This document shows positions 13,601 through 25,591 of a DNA stretch of 64,000 bases, piece after piece. The position numbers were made by a program, and so were the translations under genes. The notes under the pieces are model-generated. The model saw nothing but the letters and a program-made list of their open reading frames with translations, ran no database searches and had not been told where the DNA came from. Location of the stretch: positions 645,001-709,000 of the forward strand of contig JAUCEF010000010.1 in assembly GCA_033558025.1 (NCBI GenBank), written 5' to 3'. How positions within the stretch are numbered: position 1 is the stretch's first letter; the number at the start of each line of letters is the position of its first letter. The stretch comes from Phytophthora sp. 'mugwort'. Its lineage: Eukaryota > Oomycota > Peronosporomycetes > Peronosporales > Peronosporaceae.

Positions 13601-14210
13601 AGGCTATGTATCGCGTTTCATGGAGAACCCCCAAGAGGAACACTGGGTTGCGGTCAAGCGCATTTTTCGCTATCTACAAGGCACCAAGACGCATGGAATC
13701 TGTTTCAAGCCAGGCAACAAGATCGACTTTCGTGGGTATTCGGATGCGGACTGGGCTGGCGACCTCGCGGACCGCAAGTCGACTTCCGGCTACACGTTCA
13801 TGCTGATGGGTGCGCCAGTGAGCTGGGGAAGCAAGAAACAGTCAAGTGTTTCGCTGTCTACGAGCGAGGCGGAATACATCGCGCTCAGTCTGGCGATCCA
13901 AGAAGGCAAGTGGATTCATCGCCTGCTGCGCGAGATTTTGGCGGCTGCCAACGAGACTGGACCCGAGCTCAAGATCCGCGAAGACAACCAGTCGTGCATC
14001 AAGATGACGAAGAACCCAGTGAACCATGGTCGCGCCAAGCACATCGACATCAAGTACCATCACATCCGTGATGAAGTCAAGCGCGGCGAAGTCAAGCTCG
14101 AGTACTGCGAGACTTCTATCATGCTCGCGGACATCATGACCAAGGCACTGCCAGGACCGCGCCACACGGATCTGACGGCGTCCCTCGGAATCCACGCGTG
14201 TTCGCATTGA
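10628..14210 (+). pseudogene. gag-pol polyprotein of copia copy A, broken
   Basis: Domains in order: Gag (UBN2-like, from [15 protein letters not shown]), zinc knuckle [14 protein letters not shown], aspartic protease [11 protein letters not shown], pre-integrase [12 protein letters not shown] with CRGCQ, integrase ([22 protein letters not shown]), RT start ([23 protein letters not shown]), RNase H ([29 protein letters not shown]). Lesions: TGA at 11579-11581 replaces an arginine codon present in copies B and D. One extra A in the run near 12045 shifts frame. TAG at 13068-13070 replaces tryptophan. An in-frame gap at about 13466 removes some 151 codons, including the YVDD catalytic motif. The family normally has one uninterrupted frame of about 1330 codons. 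Start at 10628 (MSPSTM) or the second ATG at 10643. Confidence 0.93.
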
Positions 14211-14217
14211 GGGGGCG

Positions 14218-14559
14218 TATTGAGGGTTGCCAGGTTTTGGTACTGTGTACCAGTAACCGGTTAACCCGAACCGGTCCAACACGATCCCGCGATGTTTACG
14301 GTACGTTGTTTACGCAACCGATGATTAGACGAGTAGGATGATTGGACGAGTGCGGAGTGTTGGTGATTGGATGCACCAAATGATTGGATGCAGGGCTGCA
14401 TTTATATGTGGTAGACTAGGTAGTGTAAGCTCCGATAAACCAATCACTTTCGAATCTTCCTTCTTCAGCTCAAGTGGTCTTCACTCCGGTCCTCGCACCA
14501 AGTGCAGAACTCCCTCCGCTCAACCCAAGCCTCGCTTCAAGACCTCAACACCTTTATCA
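14218..14559 (+). repeat. 3' LTR of copia copy A
   Basis: 342 bp, starts TATTGAGGG right after the polypurine tract and ends CTTTATCA. It is followed by AGCTT, the right half of the target-site duplication. Confidence 0.93.
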
Positions 14560-15157
14560 AGCTTGCGGGACATAAAGCACGTCTTCCAGTCGCTGTCTTC
14601 GATGCCCTGCAGTGCCGTAAGATACTCCTTGCAGGCGACGATGTGAGCGTTTGCACCAGTGTCGAAATACGATTGACTTGAGTCATAGTCATGCTGTCGC
14701 TCAGCCCAGGCGATGTGCTCCGGCATGAACTTGTTCACCTCGCCCTCGGTTTTCGACTTCAGTAGGTAAATCTTCACATGGCAAGAAAATCTGTCCATCA
14801 CAGCAAGGACAGCTGAGTACTGTGAGCCGTTACTCAGTCCTGGTATGGACAGATCTGCGAAGATCATGTCATTCATCTTCTGGATGGGCCTATCGAGCTT
14901 CTTCCTAAATGGCTGCTTGCCGAAATGACAGTCTGCACAGTCGAACTTCCCGCGGCGCTAAGCATTATGCGCTTGGCCATGCCGTGATCGACCATCGGTC
15001 TGATGTACTCGGGGCATATATGAGCCAATCGCTCGTACCAGACATCAATATCTTCGACCCATCCGTCACAGCAAAGTTTGCAATCACGCTCTGCTTCTTT
15101 ACGGATTTCTTCTTGCGGCTCGCTGTGCCACTGAAAGTCCAAAATCGATGTTCATGT
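14560..15157. repeat. Tandem-array segment between copia copies A and B
   Basis: Continuation of the 712-bp unit in the phase left at 10280. Only the AGCTT duplication is repeated. It holds most of one unit, including the minus-strand integrase/protease fragment (14876 to about 14560) and pre-integrase fragment (15142-14873). It has a few private changes (for example GATGCCCTGC for CATGCCCTGC near 14600). It ends in CATGT at the insertion point of copy B. Confidence 0.95.
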
Positions 15158-15507
15158 TATTGACGGTTACCGGTTTGGTATCAGTTATTAGCCGTGAACC
15201 GGTTAACCCGAACCGGTCCAATCCGAACCCACGTTGATTATGGTGATTACGGTAAGTTGTCTACGCCACCGATGATTAGACGAGTAGGATGATTGGACGA
15301 ACACCGGTGAGTGATGGTTGATTAGATGCACTAGGTGATAGGACGCAGGGTCGCGTGTCTATAACAGTAGGGTGTAAGCTCCAACAATTCAATCACTTTC
15401 GAATCTTCATTCTACCCCTCAAGTGCCTTCGCTCCGGTCCCGCCGTCTGCGACGTCCCTCCCTCCGCTTCGTACAAGCTTCGTGTCCAAGATCCATACCT
15501 TTCATCA
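15158..15507 (+). repeat. 5' LTR of copia copy B
   Basis: 350 bp, TATTGACGG to TTTCATCA. A TATA-like TCTATAACA at about 15358-15366 is a candidate promoter element; the transcription start is not determined. The primer-binding site follows at 15508. Confidence 0.93.
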
Positions 15508-15511
15508 GGTT

Positions 15512-18500
15512 ATGAGCCCAAGCACCATGTCCTCTGCCCAAGACGCCTCGACCAAGGTCTCCATTGACAAGTTCAACGGGGACAACTACGCGACGTGGAA
15601 CCGCTACATGCGTGGCGTGTTTCTGACCAAGTCGACGTGGCATGTGGTGAATCGGGAAACGTCTCCATCCTTTACGGACTCCCGGGCCAAGGACGAGTAT
15701 GTCAAGTTGAGCAACATCGCTTTCGGACTGATGCTGCTCCACATGGACGCGGACTACCACCATGTGGTCGACGACTGCGAGGAAGCGTGGGTTGCCTGGT
15801 CGCGCCTGAAGACGCTGTACGGTGGTTCGCAGAAGGCTGGACGCATCTACCTGAAGCGCCAACTCTTCAGCATGGAGATGTCGGAAGGCGGCAATGTGTT
15901 GCATCATTGCAACGAGGTCCTCAACATCAGCGCCAAGCTCAGCAGCATCGGTGCCAAGATGGAGGACGAGGACGTGGCGATCTGCTTGTTGCGCAGCCTC
16001 CCCAAGAGCTACGAGAACGTCGTGCTGAACTTGGAGATGAGCAATGCAGAGCTGCGGTCGCAAGACGTTGTGAAGGTGCTCACGAATGAGCACATCAAGC
16101 GACAAGGCGAGAAGACGGCGACGGTGAAGACTGAGAACGCGGCCAAGGCGTTCAACACCGACCGTGAGCCTCGCCAATGCACGTACTGCGGTAAATTGGG
16201 GCATGTCATTGACAAGTGCTGGACCAAGCAGAAGGACGAGAACCGAGGGCCGAGACGCGGCGGCAACGGCCGTAGACGCGGGGCCAACAACATCCAGTGG
16301 AGAAACGACAGCAACGGCTACGACTACGACTACGATCGAGTAGCGTTCGCGGTTTCACTGGAATGTGGGGTTTCGACGGGCAAGAATGTGTCCGGGATGT
16401 GGGCGGTCGACAGCGGCGCAACGCACCACATCTGCAACGACAAGACCAAGTTCGTCCATTTGATTGAGCGGAACGAAGGCGAACTTTCGGTGGCCGACGG
16501 CAACACGGCGGCCATCATGGGTGTGGGGACCATCGTGGAACAAGTGGTTCTGCCCAATGGCGACGAGCGCGAGATCGAGATCAAGAACGCGCTGTACGTG
16601 CCAAGCATGAGCAAGAATCTGCTTTCGGTACCGCAGATCAACAAAAGTGACAAGTTTCAAGTGGTGTTCGACGGCACCAAGATGCAGATTGCGCACAAAG
16701 GCTCCAAGCAAGTGGTGGCGACGGCAAACCTCATGGATGGACTCTACTGGCTTCAGACGCCTCAGCGATCGGCGATCGGCGAATGCGGCGACGAGTGGCA
16801 AGACTGTCGACCTGCACGCGCGCATGGGTCACGCTCCGGTTGAGGTGCTTCGCAAGATGGTCGACAACCACATGATCAAGGACGCGAAGGCACCTTTCAA
16901 GTCGAGCGGACCAAGTCTGTGTCGTGGTTGCCAGCAAGATAAAATGGTCCAAAAAAAACCATTCCCAAGCAACCGTGACAAGCGTCGCTACGACACATTT
17001 GAGCTGCTCCACTTCGACATCTGCGGACCCATGGAGGAAAACTCGCTTGGCGGCAGCAAGTACCTGCTACTGATCGTGGACGAAGCCAGTGGATGCATGA
17101 AGGGTTTCTGCCTGCGTGCCAAGTCGGAGAGCGAAGACTGCATCAAGACGTACATCATGAAGGTGCAGACGCAGTTCGGCAAGAAGGTCAAGTTTGTGCG
17201 GCACGACGGAGCTCGTGAGTTTGCGACCAACTCGCTCAACGACTTCTACGAAGACGGAGGCATCGAGCAGCAAACCACGGTTCCGTACGCGCACCAGACC
17301 AACGGCACGGCAGAGCGAGCTATCCGAACTATCGTCACGATCGGCCGCAGCATGCTGCATCACGCTAAGCTGGACAAGTGTTTCTGGGCTGAGGCGGCCA
17401 TGACTGCCATCTACGTGAAGAATCGTCTGCCGTCACCCAAGATCGAGCACAAGACTCCGTTCGAGATCGTTTACAACTCCAAGCCGAGTGTGAAGTACAT
17501 GCGTGTGTTCGGCTGTCGGACGTACATTCTGACTCCGAAGGAGAAGCGGCTCAAGTGGGATCCCAAGGCTCGCGCTGGACTGTTCCTGGGTTACGAAGAA
17601 GTGTCCAAGGCGTATCGACTTTATGACATCGAGGCGGGGCAGGTGGTTATCAGTCGCGATGTCAACTTCGATGAGTCGACCTTTGGATGTTCACCGACGA
17701 TTTCCGATGAAGATGTCGACGACCTGGACTTCGACTCGCTCGACATCGACAATGATGGTTTTCGCCAAACGGAGTACACGCAGGCAGGGAAGCGCAAGAG
17801 CCGCCCGAGTGACGAAGATGAAGCTGCCAGAAGACCGCGCGCTGTGCGTCACCGACCTGGACTGGAAGAAGCAAGTGCGCCGAATGACTCCCCTGCGCAC
17901 CGAGCAGACGCAGATGAAAGAGAAAAATCTGAAGACCAAGATGAAGAATCGACTCCACCAGTTTTTTGGCGTGCAAGTGCCAATGCCGTCGAAGCAGGCG
18001 ATCTATCGGAGCCGACGACATTCCAAGAAGCGGTGAACGGCCCCGACCAACTGCACTGGCGCAAGGCGATTCGTGCTGAGCTCGAATCGATGCGACTTCG
18101 TGGTGTGTTTCGTGCTGCCAAGTTGCCTAACGGACAATGCGCCATCGGCACCAAGTGGGTGTTCAAGATCAAGCGCAAAGCGGACGGATCGATCGAGAAG
18201 TACAAGGCGCGCCTGGTGGCCAAGGGGTTCAAGCAGAAGTACGGCATCGACTACACCGAGACGTTCTCGCCCGTGGTCAAGTACGTGACGCTGCGCATGA
18301 TCATCGCGATTGCCAAGTATTTTGGCTGGCCCCTCGACCAACTCGACGTGGTGACAGCTTTCCTGTACGGGATAATGAAAGAACTGGTGTTCTGCGCGGT
18401 CCCCGAAGGTGTTGATCTCGACGGTGACTTCGACTGCCTGGAATTGGTGAAGGCGATCTACGGTCTCAAGCAAGCTTCGCGCGTGTGGAACGAGACCTTC

Positions 18501-19559
18501 GACGAGTTCGTGTGCTCCATCGGCTTTCAAGTATCGGCGTTCGACCCGTGCCTCTACATCAAGATCGTTGACGGTCACTGCGTGCTAGTGCTGGTCTACG
18601 TGGATGACGTGCTGATTACCGGAAGTTCACCCGAACTGATCTCACGCACGAAGACCGACCTCAAGACACGCTTCGAGATGACCGACAGCGGCAAGTGCGC
18701 GTTCGTTCTTGGGATCGAATTGGTGGACGGCCCGGACGGCAGCGTGACGATGTGTCAGCGCCGCTATGTGGATGACATTCTCAAGCGTTTTGGTATGGAC
18801 GAGTGCAAGGCCGTGGTGAGTCCCGTCGACATAAGCACTCGACTGATTTCAAGTGACGCAGCGACCAAGGTGAACGCTCCGTTTCGCGAAGCTGTTGGTG
18901 CTCTGATGCACTTGATGACTGCCACGCGCCCGGACATCGCGTACGCCGTTGGCTATGCGTCGCGCTTCATGGAGAACCCTCAAGAAGAACACTGGGTTGC
19001 GGTCAAGCGTATCTTTCGCTACCTGCAAGGCACCAAGACGCATGGGATCTGCTTCAAGCCGGATGACAACATCGACTTTCGCGGGTACTCGGACGCGGAC
19101 TGGGCTGGCGACCTCGCGGACCGCAAGTCGACTTCCGGCTACACGTTCATGCTAATGGGTGCACCAGTGAGCTGGGGAAGCAAGAAGCAGTCAAGTGTTT
19201 CGCTGTCTACGAGTGAGGCGGAGTACATCGCACTCAGTCTGGCGATCCAAGAGGGCAAGTGGATTCATCGCCTGCTGCGCGAGATTCTGGCGGCCGCTAA
19301 TGAGACTGGACCCGAGCTCATGATCCGCGAAGACAACCAGTCGTGCATCAAGATGACGAAGAACCCAGTGAACCACGGTCGCGCCAAGCACATCGACATC
19401 AAGTACCACCACATCCGCGATGAAGTGAAGCGCGGTGAAGTCAAGCTCGAGTACTGCGAGACTTCTGTGATGCTAGCGGACATCATGACGAAGGCTCTCG
19501 CGGGACCACGCCATACGGATCTGACGGCGGCTCTCGGCATTCGTGGGACTTCGCATTGA
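15512..19559 (+). pseudogene. gag-pol polyprotein of copia copy B, one frameshift
   Basis: Begins at the ATG inside the primer-binding site ([10 protein letters not shown]). Domains: Gag; zinc knuckle [14 protein letters not shown]; protease [11 protein letters not shown]; pre-integrase [12 protein letters not shown] with CRGCQ; integrase with D (FDICGPM), D (RHDGAREF) and E (NGTAERA); RT with [20 protein letters not shown] and YVDDVLITG; RNase H with [19 protein letters not shown] and EDNQSCIKM. A duplicated 7-mer at 16767-16780 ends the first frame at 16843, and the second frame runs without a stop to 19559. The A8 run near 16953 is 3 bases longer than in copy D, so it keeps frame. All catalytic residues are present, so the enzymes would be competent apart from the shift. 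Confidence 0.95.
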
Positions 19560-19566
19560 GGGGGCG

Positions 19567-19915
19567 TATTGACGGTTACCGGTTTGGTATCAGTTATTAG
19601 CCGTGAACCGGTTAACCCGAACCGGTCCAATCCGAACCCACGTTGATATGGTGATTACGGTAAGTTGTTTACGCCACCGATGATTAGACGAGTAGGATGA
19701 TTGGACGAACACCGGTGAGTGATGGTTGATTAGATGCACTAGGTGATAGGACGCAGGGTCGCGTGTCTATAACAGTAGGGTGTAAGCTCCAACAATTCAA
19801 TCACTTTCGAATCTTCATTCTACCCCTCAAGTGCCTTCGCTCCGGTCCCGCCGTCTGCGACGTCCCTCCCTCCGCTTCGTACAAGCTTCGTGTCCAAGAT
19901 CCATACCTTTCATCA
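19567..19915 (+). repeat. 3' LTR of copia copy B
   Basis: 349 bp, starts TATTGACGG after the polypurine tract GAGGGGGCG and ends TTTCATCA. CATGT, the second half of the target duplication, follows. Confidence 0.93.
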
Positions 19916-20216
19916 CATGTGTCGCGCGAATCACTTCGGTGATATTCTTGGCCATGCCGAAATCCTCGTGTCCTGGTCCCACGACATTGTGAATCCTGAT
20001 CTAGTATAAATCCGGGAGAAAACAAGTTGCATCCAGCTTGCGGGACATAAAGCACGTCTTCCAGTCGCTGTCTTCCATGCCCTGCAGTGCCGTAAAATAC
20101 TCCTTGCAGGCGACGATGTGAGCGTTTGCACCAGTGTCGAAATACGATTGACTTGAGTCATAGTCATGCTGTCGCTCAGCCCAGGCGATGTGCCCCGGCA
20201 TGAACTTGTTCACCTC
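19916..20216. repeat. Tandem-array segment between copia copies B and C
   Basis: Part of the 712-bp unit, in phase with the segment that ended at 15157. It carries the private variant GATATTC at about 19941 and CCCCGGCATG for CTCCGGCATG near 20192. It ends in ACCTC, the insertion site of copy C. Confidence 0.95.
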
Positions 20217-20560
20217 TATTGAGGGTTGCCGGGTTTTGGTACTGTGTACCAGTAACCGGTTAACCCGAACCGGTCCAACACGATCCCGCGATGTTTACGG
20301 TACGTTGTTTACGCAACCGATGATTAGACGAGTAGGATGATTGGACGAGTGCGGAGTGTTGGTGATTGGATGCACCAAATGATTGGATGCAGGGCTGCAT
20401 ATCTATGTGGTAGACTAGGTAGTGTAAGCTCCGATAAATCAATCACTTTCGAATCTTCCTTCTTCAGCTCAAGTGGTCTTCACTCCGGTCTTCGCACCAA
20501 GTGCAGAACCTCCTTCGCTCCGTCCAAGCTTCACTTATCAAGACCTCAATACCTTTATCA
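20217..20560 (+). repeat. 5' LTR of copia copy C
   Basis: 344 bp, TATTGAGGG to CTTTATCA. The terminal part (about 20485-20550) does not match the 3' LTR of the same element and looks like another LTR variant. Primer-binding site at 20561-20576. Confidence 0.92.
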
Positions 20561-20564
20561 GGTT

Positions 20565-23500
20565 ATGAGCCCAAGCACCATGTCCTCTGCCCAAGACGTC
20601 TCGACCAAGGTCTCCATCGACAAGTTCAACGGAGACAACTACGCGACGTGGAACCGCTACATGCGTGGCGTGTTCCTGACCAAGTCGACGTGGCATGTGG
20701 TGAATCGGGAAACGTCTCCATCCTTTACGGACTCCCGGGCCAAGGACGAGTATGTCAAGTCGAGCAACATCGCTTTTGGACTGATGTTGCTTCACATGGA
20801 CGCCAACTACCATCATGTGGTCGACGACTGCGAGGAAGCATGGATCGCGTGGACGCGCTTGAAGACGCTGTACGGTGGATCGCAGAAGGCTGGTCGCATC
20901 TACCTGAAGCGCCAGCTCTTCAGCATGGAGATGTCGGAAGGCGGCAATGTGTTGCATCATTGCAATGATGTCCTGAACATCAGCGCCAAGCTCAGCAGCA
21001 TCGGCGCCAAGATGGAGGACGAGGACGTGGCGATCTGCTTGCTGCGCAGTCTCCCCAAGAGCTACGAGAACGTCGTGCTGAACTTGGAGATGAGCAATGC
21101 AGAGCTGAAGACGCAAGACGTCGTGAAGGTGCTCACGAACGAGCATATCAAGCGGCAGGGCGAGAAGACTCCGTCGGTGAAAACTGAAGACGCGGCCAAG
21201 GCGTTCAGTGCCGAGCGAGAATCTCGTCAGTGCACGTACTGCGGGAAATTGGGGCACATCATTGACAAGTGCTGGACCAAGCAGAAGGACGAGAACCGAG
21301 GGCCAAGACGCGGCGGCAACGGCCGTGGACGCGGAGCAAACCATATTCAGTGGTGCAACGACGACTACGACTAACGACCGTGTCGCGTTTGCAGTTCGTT
21401 GGAATGCGGAAAATCGACGGGCAAGGATATGCCCGGGATGTGGGCGGTCGACAGCGGCGCAACGCACCACATTTGCAATGACAAGACCAAGTTCGCCACG
21501 CTGAATGAGCAAGACGAAGGCGAACTATCGGTAGCGGACGGAAACAAGGCCGAGATTAAGGGTGTGGGAACTATCATCGAACGAGTGGTTCTGCCCAACG
21601 GCGACGAGCGCGACATCGAAATCAAGGACGCGCTGTACGTGCCGAAGATGAACAAGAATCTGCTTTCGGTGCCGCAGATTAACAAGAGTGGCAACTTTCA
21701 AGTGGTGTTCGACGGTGCGAGCATGCATGTCGCGCGAAAGGGCTCGAAGCAAGTGGTGGCAACGGCTGACCTCGTCGACGGTCTCTACTGGCTACGCATA
21801 CCACAACATTCGGTGAATGCGGCGACGTCAACGCGCAATGTGGATCTACACGCGCGGATGGGCCACGCTCCGATCGACGTGCTGCGCAAAATGGTCAGCA
21901 GTGGCATGATCAAGGACGCGAAAACACCATCACAGTCGAGTGGCATATGTCGCGGATGTCAGCAAGGGAAGATGGTCCAAAAACCGTTCCCAAGCAACCG
22001 CGACAAGCGTCACTACGACGTATTTGAGCTACTCCAATTCGACATCTGCGGCCCCATGGAACAAGAGTCACTGGGTGGCAGCAAATATTTGCTGCTCATG
22101 GTGGACGAAGCCAGCGGATGCATGAAGGGTTTCTGCTTAAGTGCCAAGTCGGAGAGCGAAGAATGCCTCAAGACCTACATCATGAAGGTGCAGACGCAGT
22201 TCGGCAAATGTGTCAAGTTCGTGCGCCACGACGGAGCCCGTGAGTTTGCTACTAATTCGCTCAAGGCCTTCTACGAAGATCAAGGCATCGAGCAGCAGAC
22301 CACGGTTCCGTACGCGCACCAAACCAACGGCACGGCAGAGAGAGCTATCCGGACCATCGTTACGATTGGTCGCAGCATGCTGAATCATGCAAAGCTGGAC
22401 AAGTGTTTTTGGGGCGAAGCAGCGATGGCTGCAATTTATGTCAAGAACCGCTTGCCGTCGCCCAAGGTCGAAAACAAGACTCCGTTCGAGATTGTATACA
22501 AGTTCAAGCCAAGTGTGAAGCACATGCGTGTGTTTGGATGTCGGACGTACGTCCTGACCCCGAAGGAGAAGCGACTCAAGTGGGACCCCAAGGCTCGCGC
22601 TGGTGTGTTCATGGGATACGAAGAAGTGTCGAAGGCGTATCGAGTTTATGACATCGAGGCGGGGCAGGTGCTGATAAGTCGCGATGTCACCTTCGACGAA
22701 TCAAGTTTTGGTATCTCGATGGCGATCTCAAGTAATGACGACGAAGATGTGAACCTGGGCTTCGACTCGCTCGAGATTGGTGATGATGACTCGGCGGGTC
22801 CGACCGAATTCAAGCAGGCGGGGAAGCGCAAGACTCGACCAAGTGATGCGGATACCATGTCAGTGAACTCGCATCCTGTTCGCCGTGCGACTGGTTTGGA
22901 AGAAGCAAGCGCTCCTGTCACCTCGTTTGAGCGCCAAGCCAAACGCCGAGCGAGTGTTCGAATGGAACCTGGACTGCCTGACGAAGAAGAGAAGGATGCT
23001 CAAGACAACGAAGAAGACGATTCCACTCCTCCCGTATTTTGGCGAGCAAGTGCCAACACAGTGGAAGCCGGCGAGTTGTCTGAGCCGACGACATTCCAAG
23101 ACGCGGTGAACGGACCTGATCAAGTGCATTGGCGCAAGGCTGTTCGTGCGGAACTCAAGTCGATGCGACTTCGTGGTGTGTTTCGTGCTGCCAAGTTGCC
23201 TAACGGACAACGCGCCATCGGTACCAAGTGGGTGTTCAAGATTAGGCGCAAAGCCGACGGATCGATCGAGAAGTACAAGGCGCGCCTCGTAGCCAAGGGT
23301 TTCAAGCAAAAGTACGGCATCGACTACACGGAGACGTTCTCGCCCGTGGTCAAGTACATGACGCTGCGCATGGTCATCGCGATCGCCAAGTATTTCGACT
23401 GGCCTCTGGACCAACTCGACGTGGTAACGGCATTTCTGTACGGCATCATGAAGGAAGTCGTGTACTGCGTGGTGCCAGAAGGGGTCGAGCTGGACGATGA

Positions 23501-24632
23501 CTTCGACTGCCTGGAACTGGTCAAGGCGATCTACGGTCTCAAGCAAGCTTCGCGCGTGTGGAACGAGACCTTCGACGAATTCGTGTGCTCCATCGGTTTT
23601 CAAGTTTCGGCCTACGATCCGTGCCTCTACATCAAGATTGTGGATGGTCACTGCGTTCTGATGCTGGTGTACGTGGACGACGTATTAGTAACCGGAAGTT
23701 CGGCCGAACTGATCGCACGCACCAAGAGTGACCTGAAGACACGTTTTGAGATGACCGAGAGCGGGAAGTGTGCCTTTGTCTTGGGTATCGAGCTGGTCGA
23801 CAACGCTGACGGCAGTGTAACAATGTGCCAACGGCGCTACGTGGACGACATTCTCAAGCGTTTCGGCATGGATGACTGCAAGGCTGTGGTAAGCCCCGCG
23901 GATTTGAGCTCTCGACTGGTTCCAAGCAACGCGCCGACCAAGATCAACGTTCCCTTTCGTGAAGCTGTGGGTGCACTCATGCACTTGATGACTGCGACGC
24001 GACCAGATATCGCTTTCGCCGTGGGATATGTGTCGCGCTTCATGGAAAACCCTCAAGTCGAGCACTGGGTTGCAGTGAAGCGAATCCTCCGCTATTTACA
24101 AGGGACCAAGTCGCATGGAATCTGCTTCAAACCCGGTGACAAGGTGGACTTTCGCGGCTACTCAGACGCAGACTGGGCCGGCGACCATTCCGATCGCAAG
24201 TCAACTTCGGGCTATACGTTCATTTTGATGGGCGCGCCAGTCAGTTGGGGAAGCAAGAAACAGTAAAGTGTGTCGCTATCAACGAGCGAAGCGGAATACA
24301 TCGCGCTCAGTCTGGCCGTCCAAGAAGGCAGGTGGATTCATCGCCTGTTGTGCGAGATTTTGACGGCAGCGAACGAATCGGGGCCAGAGCTCAAGATCCT
24401 CGAAGACAACCAGTCGTGCATCAAGATGACGAAGAACCCAGTGAACCATGGTCGCGCCAAGCACATCGACATCAAGTACCATCACATCCGTGATGAAGTC
24501 AAGCGCGGCGAAGTCAAGCTCGAGTACTGCGAGACTTCTATCATGCTGGCGGACATCATGACCAAGGCGCTGCCAGGACCGCGCCACATGGATCTGACGG
24601 CGTCCCTCGGAATCCACGCGTGTTCGCATTGA
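20565..24632 (+). pseudogene. gag-pol polyprotein of copia copy C, broken
   Basis: Gag starts in the primer-binding site. Zinc knuckle [14 protein letters not shown], protease [11 protein letters not shown], pre-integrase [12 protein letters not shown], integrase FDICGPM / RHDGAREF / [18 protein letters not shown], RNase [10 protein letters not shown] and STSEAEYIALS are all readable. One inserted A after DDYD produces TAA at 21372-21374. A one-base loss near 21395 restores the frame, so about eight codons are scrambled between zinc knuckle and protease. TAA at 24264-24266 replaces the first serine codon in KKQSSVSLSTSEAEY and cuts off the rest of RNase H; the frame continues to 24632. The acidic linker between integrase and RT is longer than in A, B and D. 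Confidence 0.93.
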
Positions 24633-24639
24633 GGGGGCG

Positions 24640-24982
24640 TATTGAGGGTTGCCGGGTTTTGGTACTGTGTACCAGTAACCGGTTAACCCGAACCGGTCCA
24701 ACACGATCCCGCGATGTTTACGGTACGTTGTTTACGCAACCGATGATTAGACGAGTAGGATGATTGGACGAGTGCGGAGTGTTGGTGATTGGATGCACCA
24801 AATGATTGGATGCAGGGCTGCATATCTATGTGGTAGACTAGGTAGTGTAAGCTCCGATAAACCAATCACTTTCGAATCTTCCTTCTTCAGCTCAAGTGGT
24901 CTTCACTCCGGTCCCCGCACCCAAGTGCAGAACTCCCTCCGCTCAACCCAAGCCTCGCTTCAAGACCTCAATACCTTTATCA
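24640..24982 (+). repeat. 3' LTR of copia copy C
   Basis: 343 bp. Its last 80 bp match the LTRs of copy A rather than the 5' LTR of copy C. ACCTC, the second half of the target duplication, follows. Confidence 0.92.
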
Positions 24983-25591
24983 ACCTCGCCCTCGGTTTTC
25001 GACTTCAGTAGGTAAATCTTCACATGGCAAGAAAATCTGTCCATCACAGCAAGGACAGCTGAGTACTGTGAGCCGTTACTCAGTCCTGGTATGGACAGAT
25101 CTGCGAAGATCATGTCATTCATCTTCTGGATGGGCCTATCGAGCTTCTTCCTAAATGGCTGCTTGCCGAAATGACAGTCTGCACAGTCGAACTTCCCGCG
25201 GCGCTAAGCATTATGCGCTTGGCCATGCCGTGATCGACCATCGGTCTGATGTACTCGGGGCATATATGAGCCAATCGCTCGTACCAGACATCAATATCTT
25301 CGACCCATCCGTCACAGCAAAGTTTGCAATCACGCTCTGCTTCTTTACGGATTACTTCTTGCGGCTCGCTGTGCCACTGAAAGTCCAAAATCGATGTTCA
25401 TGTGTCGCGCGAATCACTTTGGTGTTGTTCTTGGCCATGCCGAAAATCCTCGTGTCCTGGTCCCACGACATTGTGAATCCTGATCTAGTATAAATCCGGG
25501 AGAAAACAAGTTGCATCCAGCTTGCGGGACATAAAGCACGTCTTCCAGTCGCTGTCTTCCATGCCCTGCAGTGCCGTAAAATACTCCTTGC
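24983..25591. repeat. Last visible tandem-array segment, before copia copy D
   Basis: Continues the 712-bp unit from the point reached at 20216. Private changes include GGATTACTTC at about 25349 and CTTTGGTGTTGTTC near 25417. It ends in CTTGC at 25591. The array does not reappear to the right of copy D, so its right edge has been lost. Confidence 0.95.

Larger units (their letters stand above)
10281..14559 (+). mobile_element. Ty1/copia LTR retrotransposon, copy A (non-autonomous, RT deleted)
   Basis: LTR, gag-pol and LTR in one orientation, 4279 bp. It is inserted in the tandem array: AGCTT at 10276-10280 is repeated at 14560-14564, a 5-bp target-site duplication, and the array phase is unbroken across it. 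The polypurine tract (GAGGGGGCG) lies just before the 3' LTR. The body carries three nonsense or frameshift lesions and an in-frame deletion of about 453 bp that removes most of the reverse transcriptase, so this copy could only move with enzymes from another. The LTR type matches copy C (TATTGAGGG start), while the middle of the body matches copies B and D. Confidence 0.95.
15158..19915 (+). mobile_element. Ty1/copia LTR retrotransposon, copy B (nearly intact)
   Basis: 4758 bp, LTR to LTR, inserted in the tandem array with a perfect 5-bp duplication CATGT (15153-15157 and 19916-19920). The LTRs are of the second type (TATTGACGG start). All enzymatic domains are present and the two LTRs differ at only about two sites. 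The single clear lesion is a 7-bp tandem duplication at 16767-16780 that shifts the frame between protease and integrase. It is therefore a young copy. Confidence 0.96.
20217..24982 (+). mobile_element. Ty1/copia LTR retrotransposon, copy C
   Basis: 4766 bp with LTRs of the TATTGAGGG type, flanked by the 5-bp duplication ACCTC (20212-20216 and 24983-24987), array phase continuous. Its pol is the most diverged of the four (linker FSAERE, longer acidic pre-RT linker). The last 80 bp or so of its two LTRs differ strongly while the rest is nearly identical. It is inactivated by a locally shifted stretch around 21372-21395 and a nonsense codon at 24264. Confidence 0.95.
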
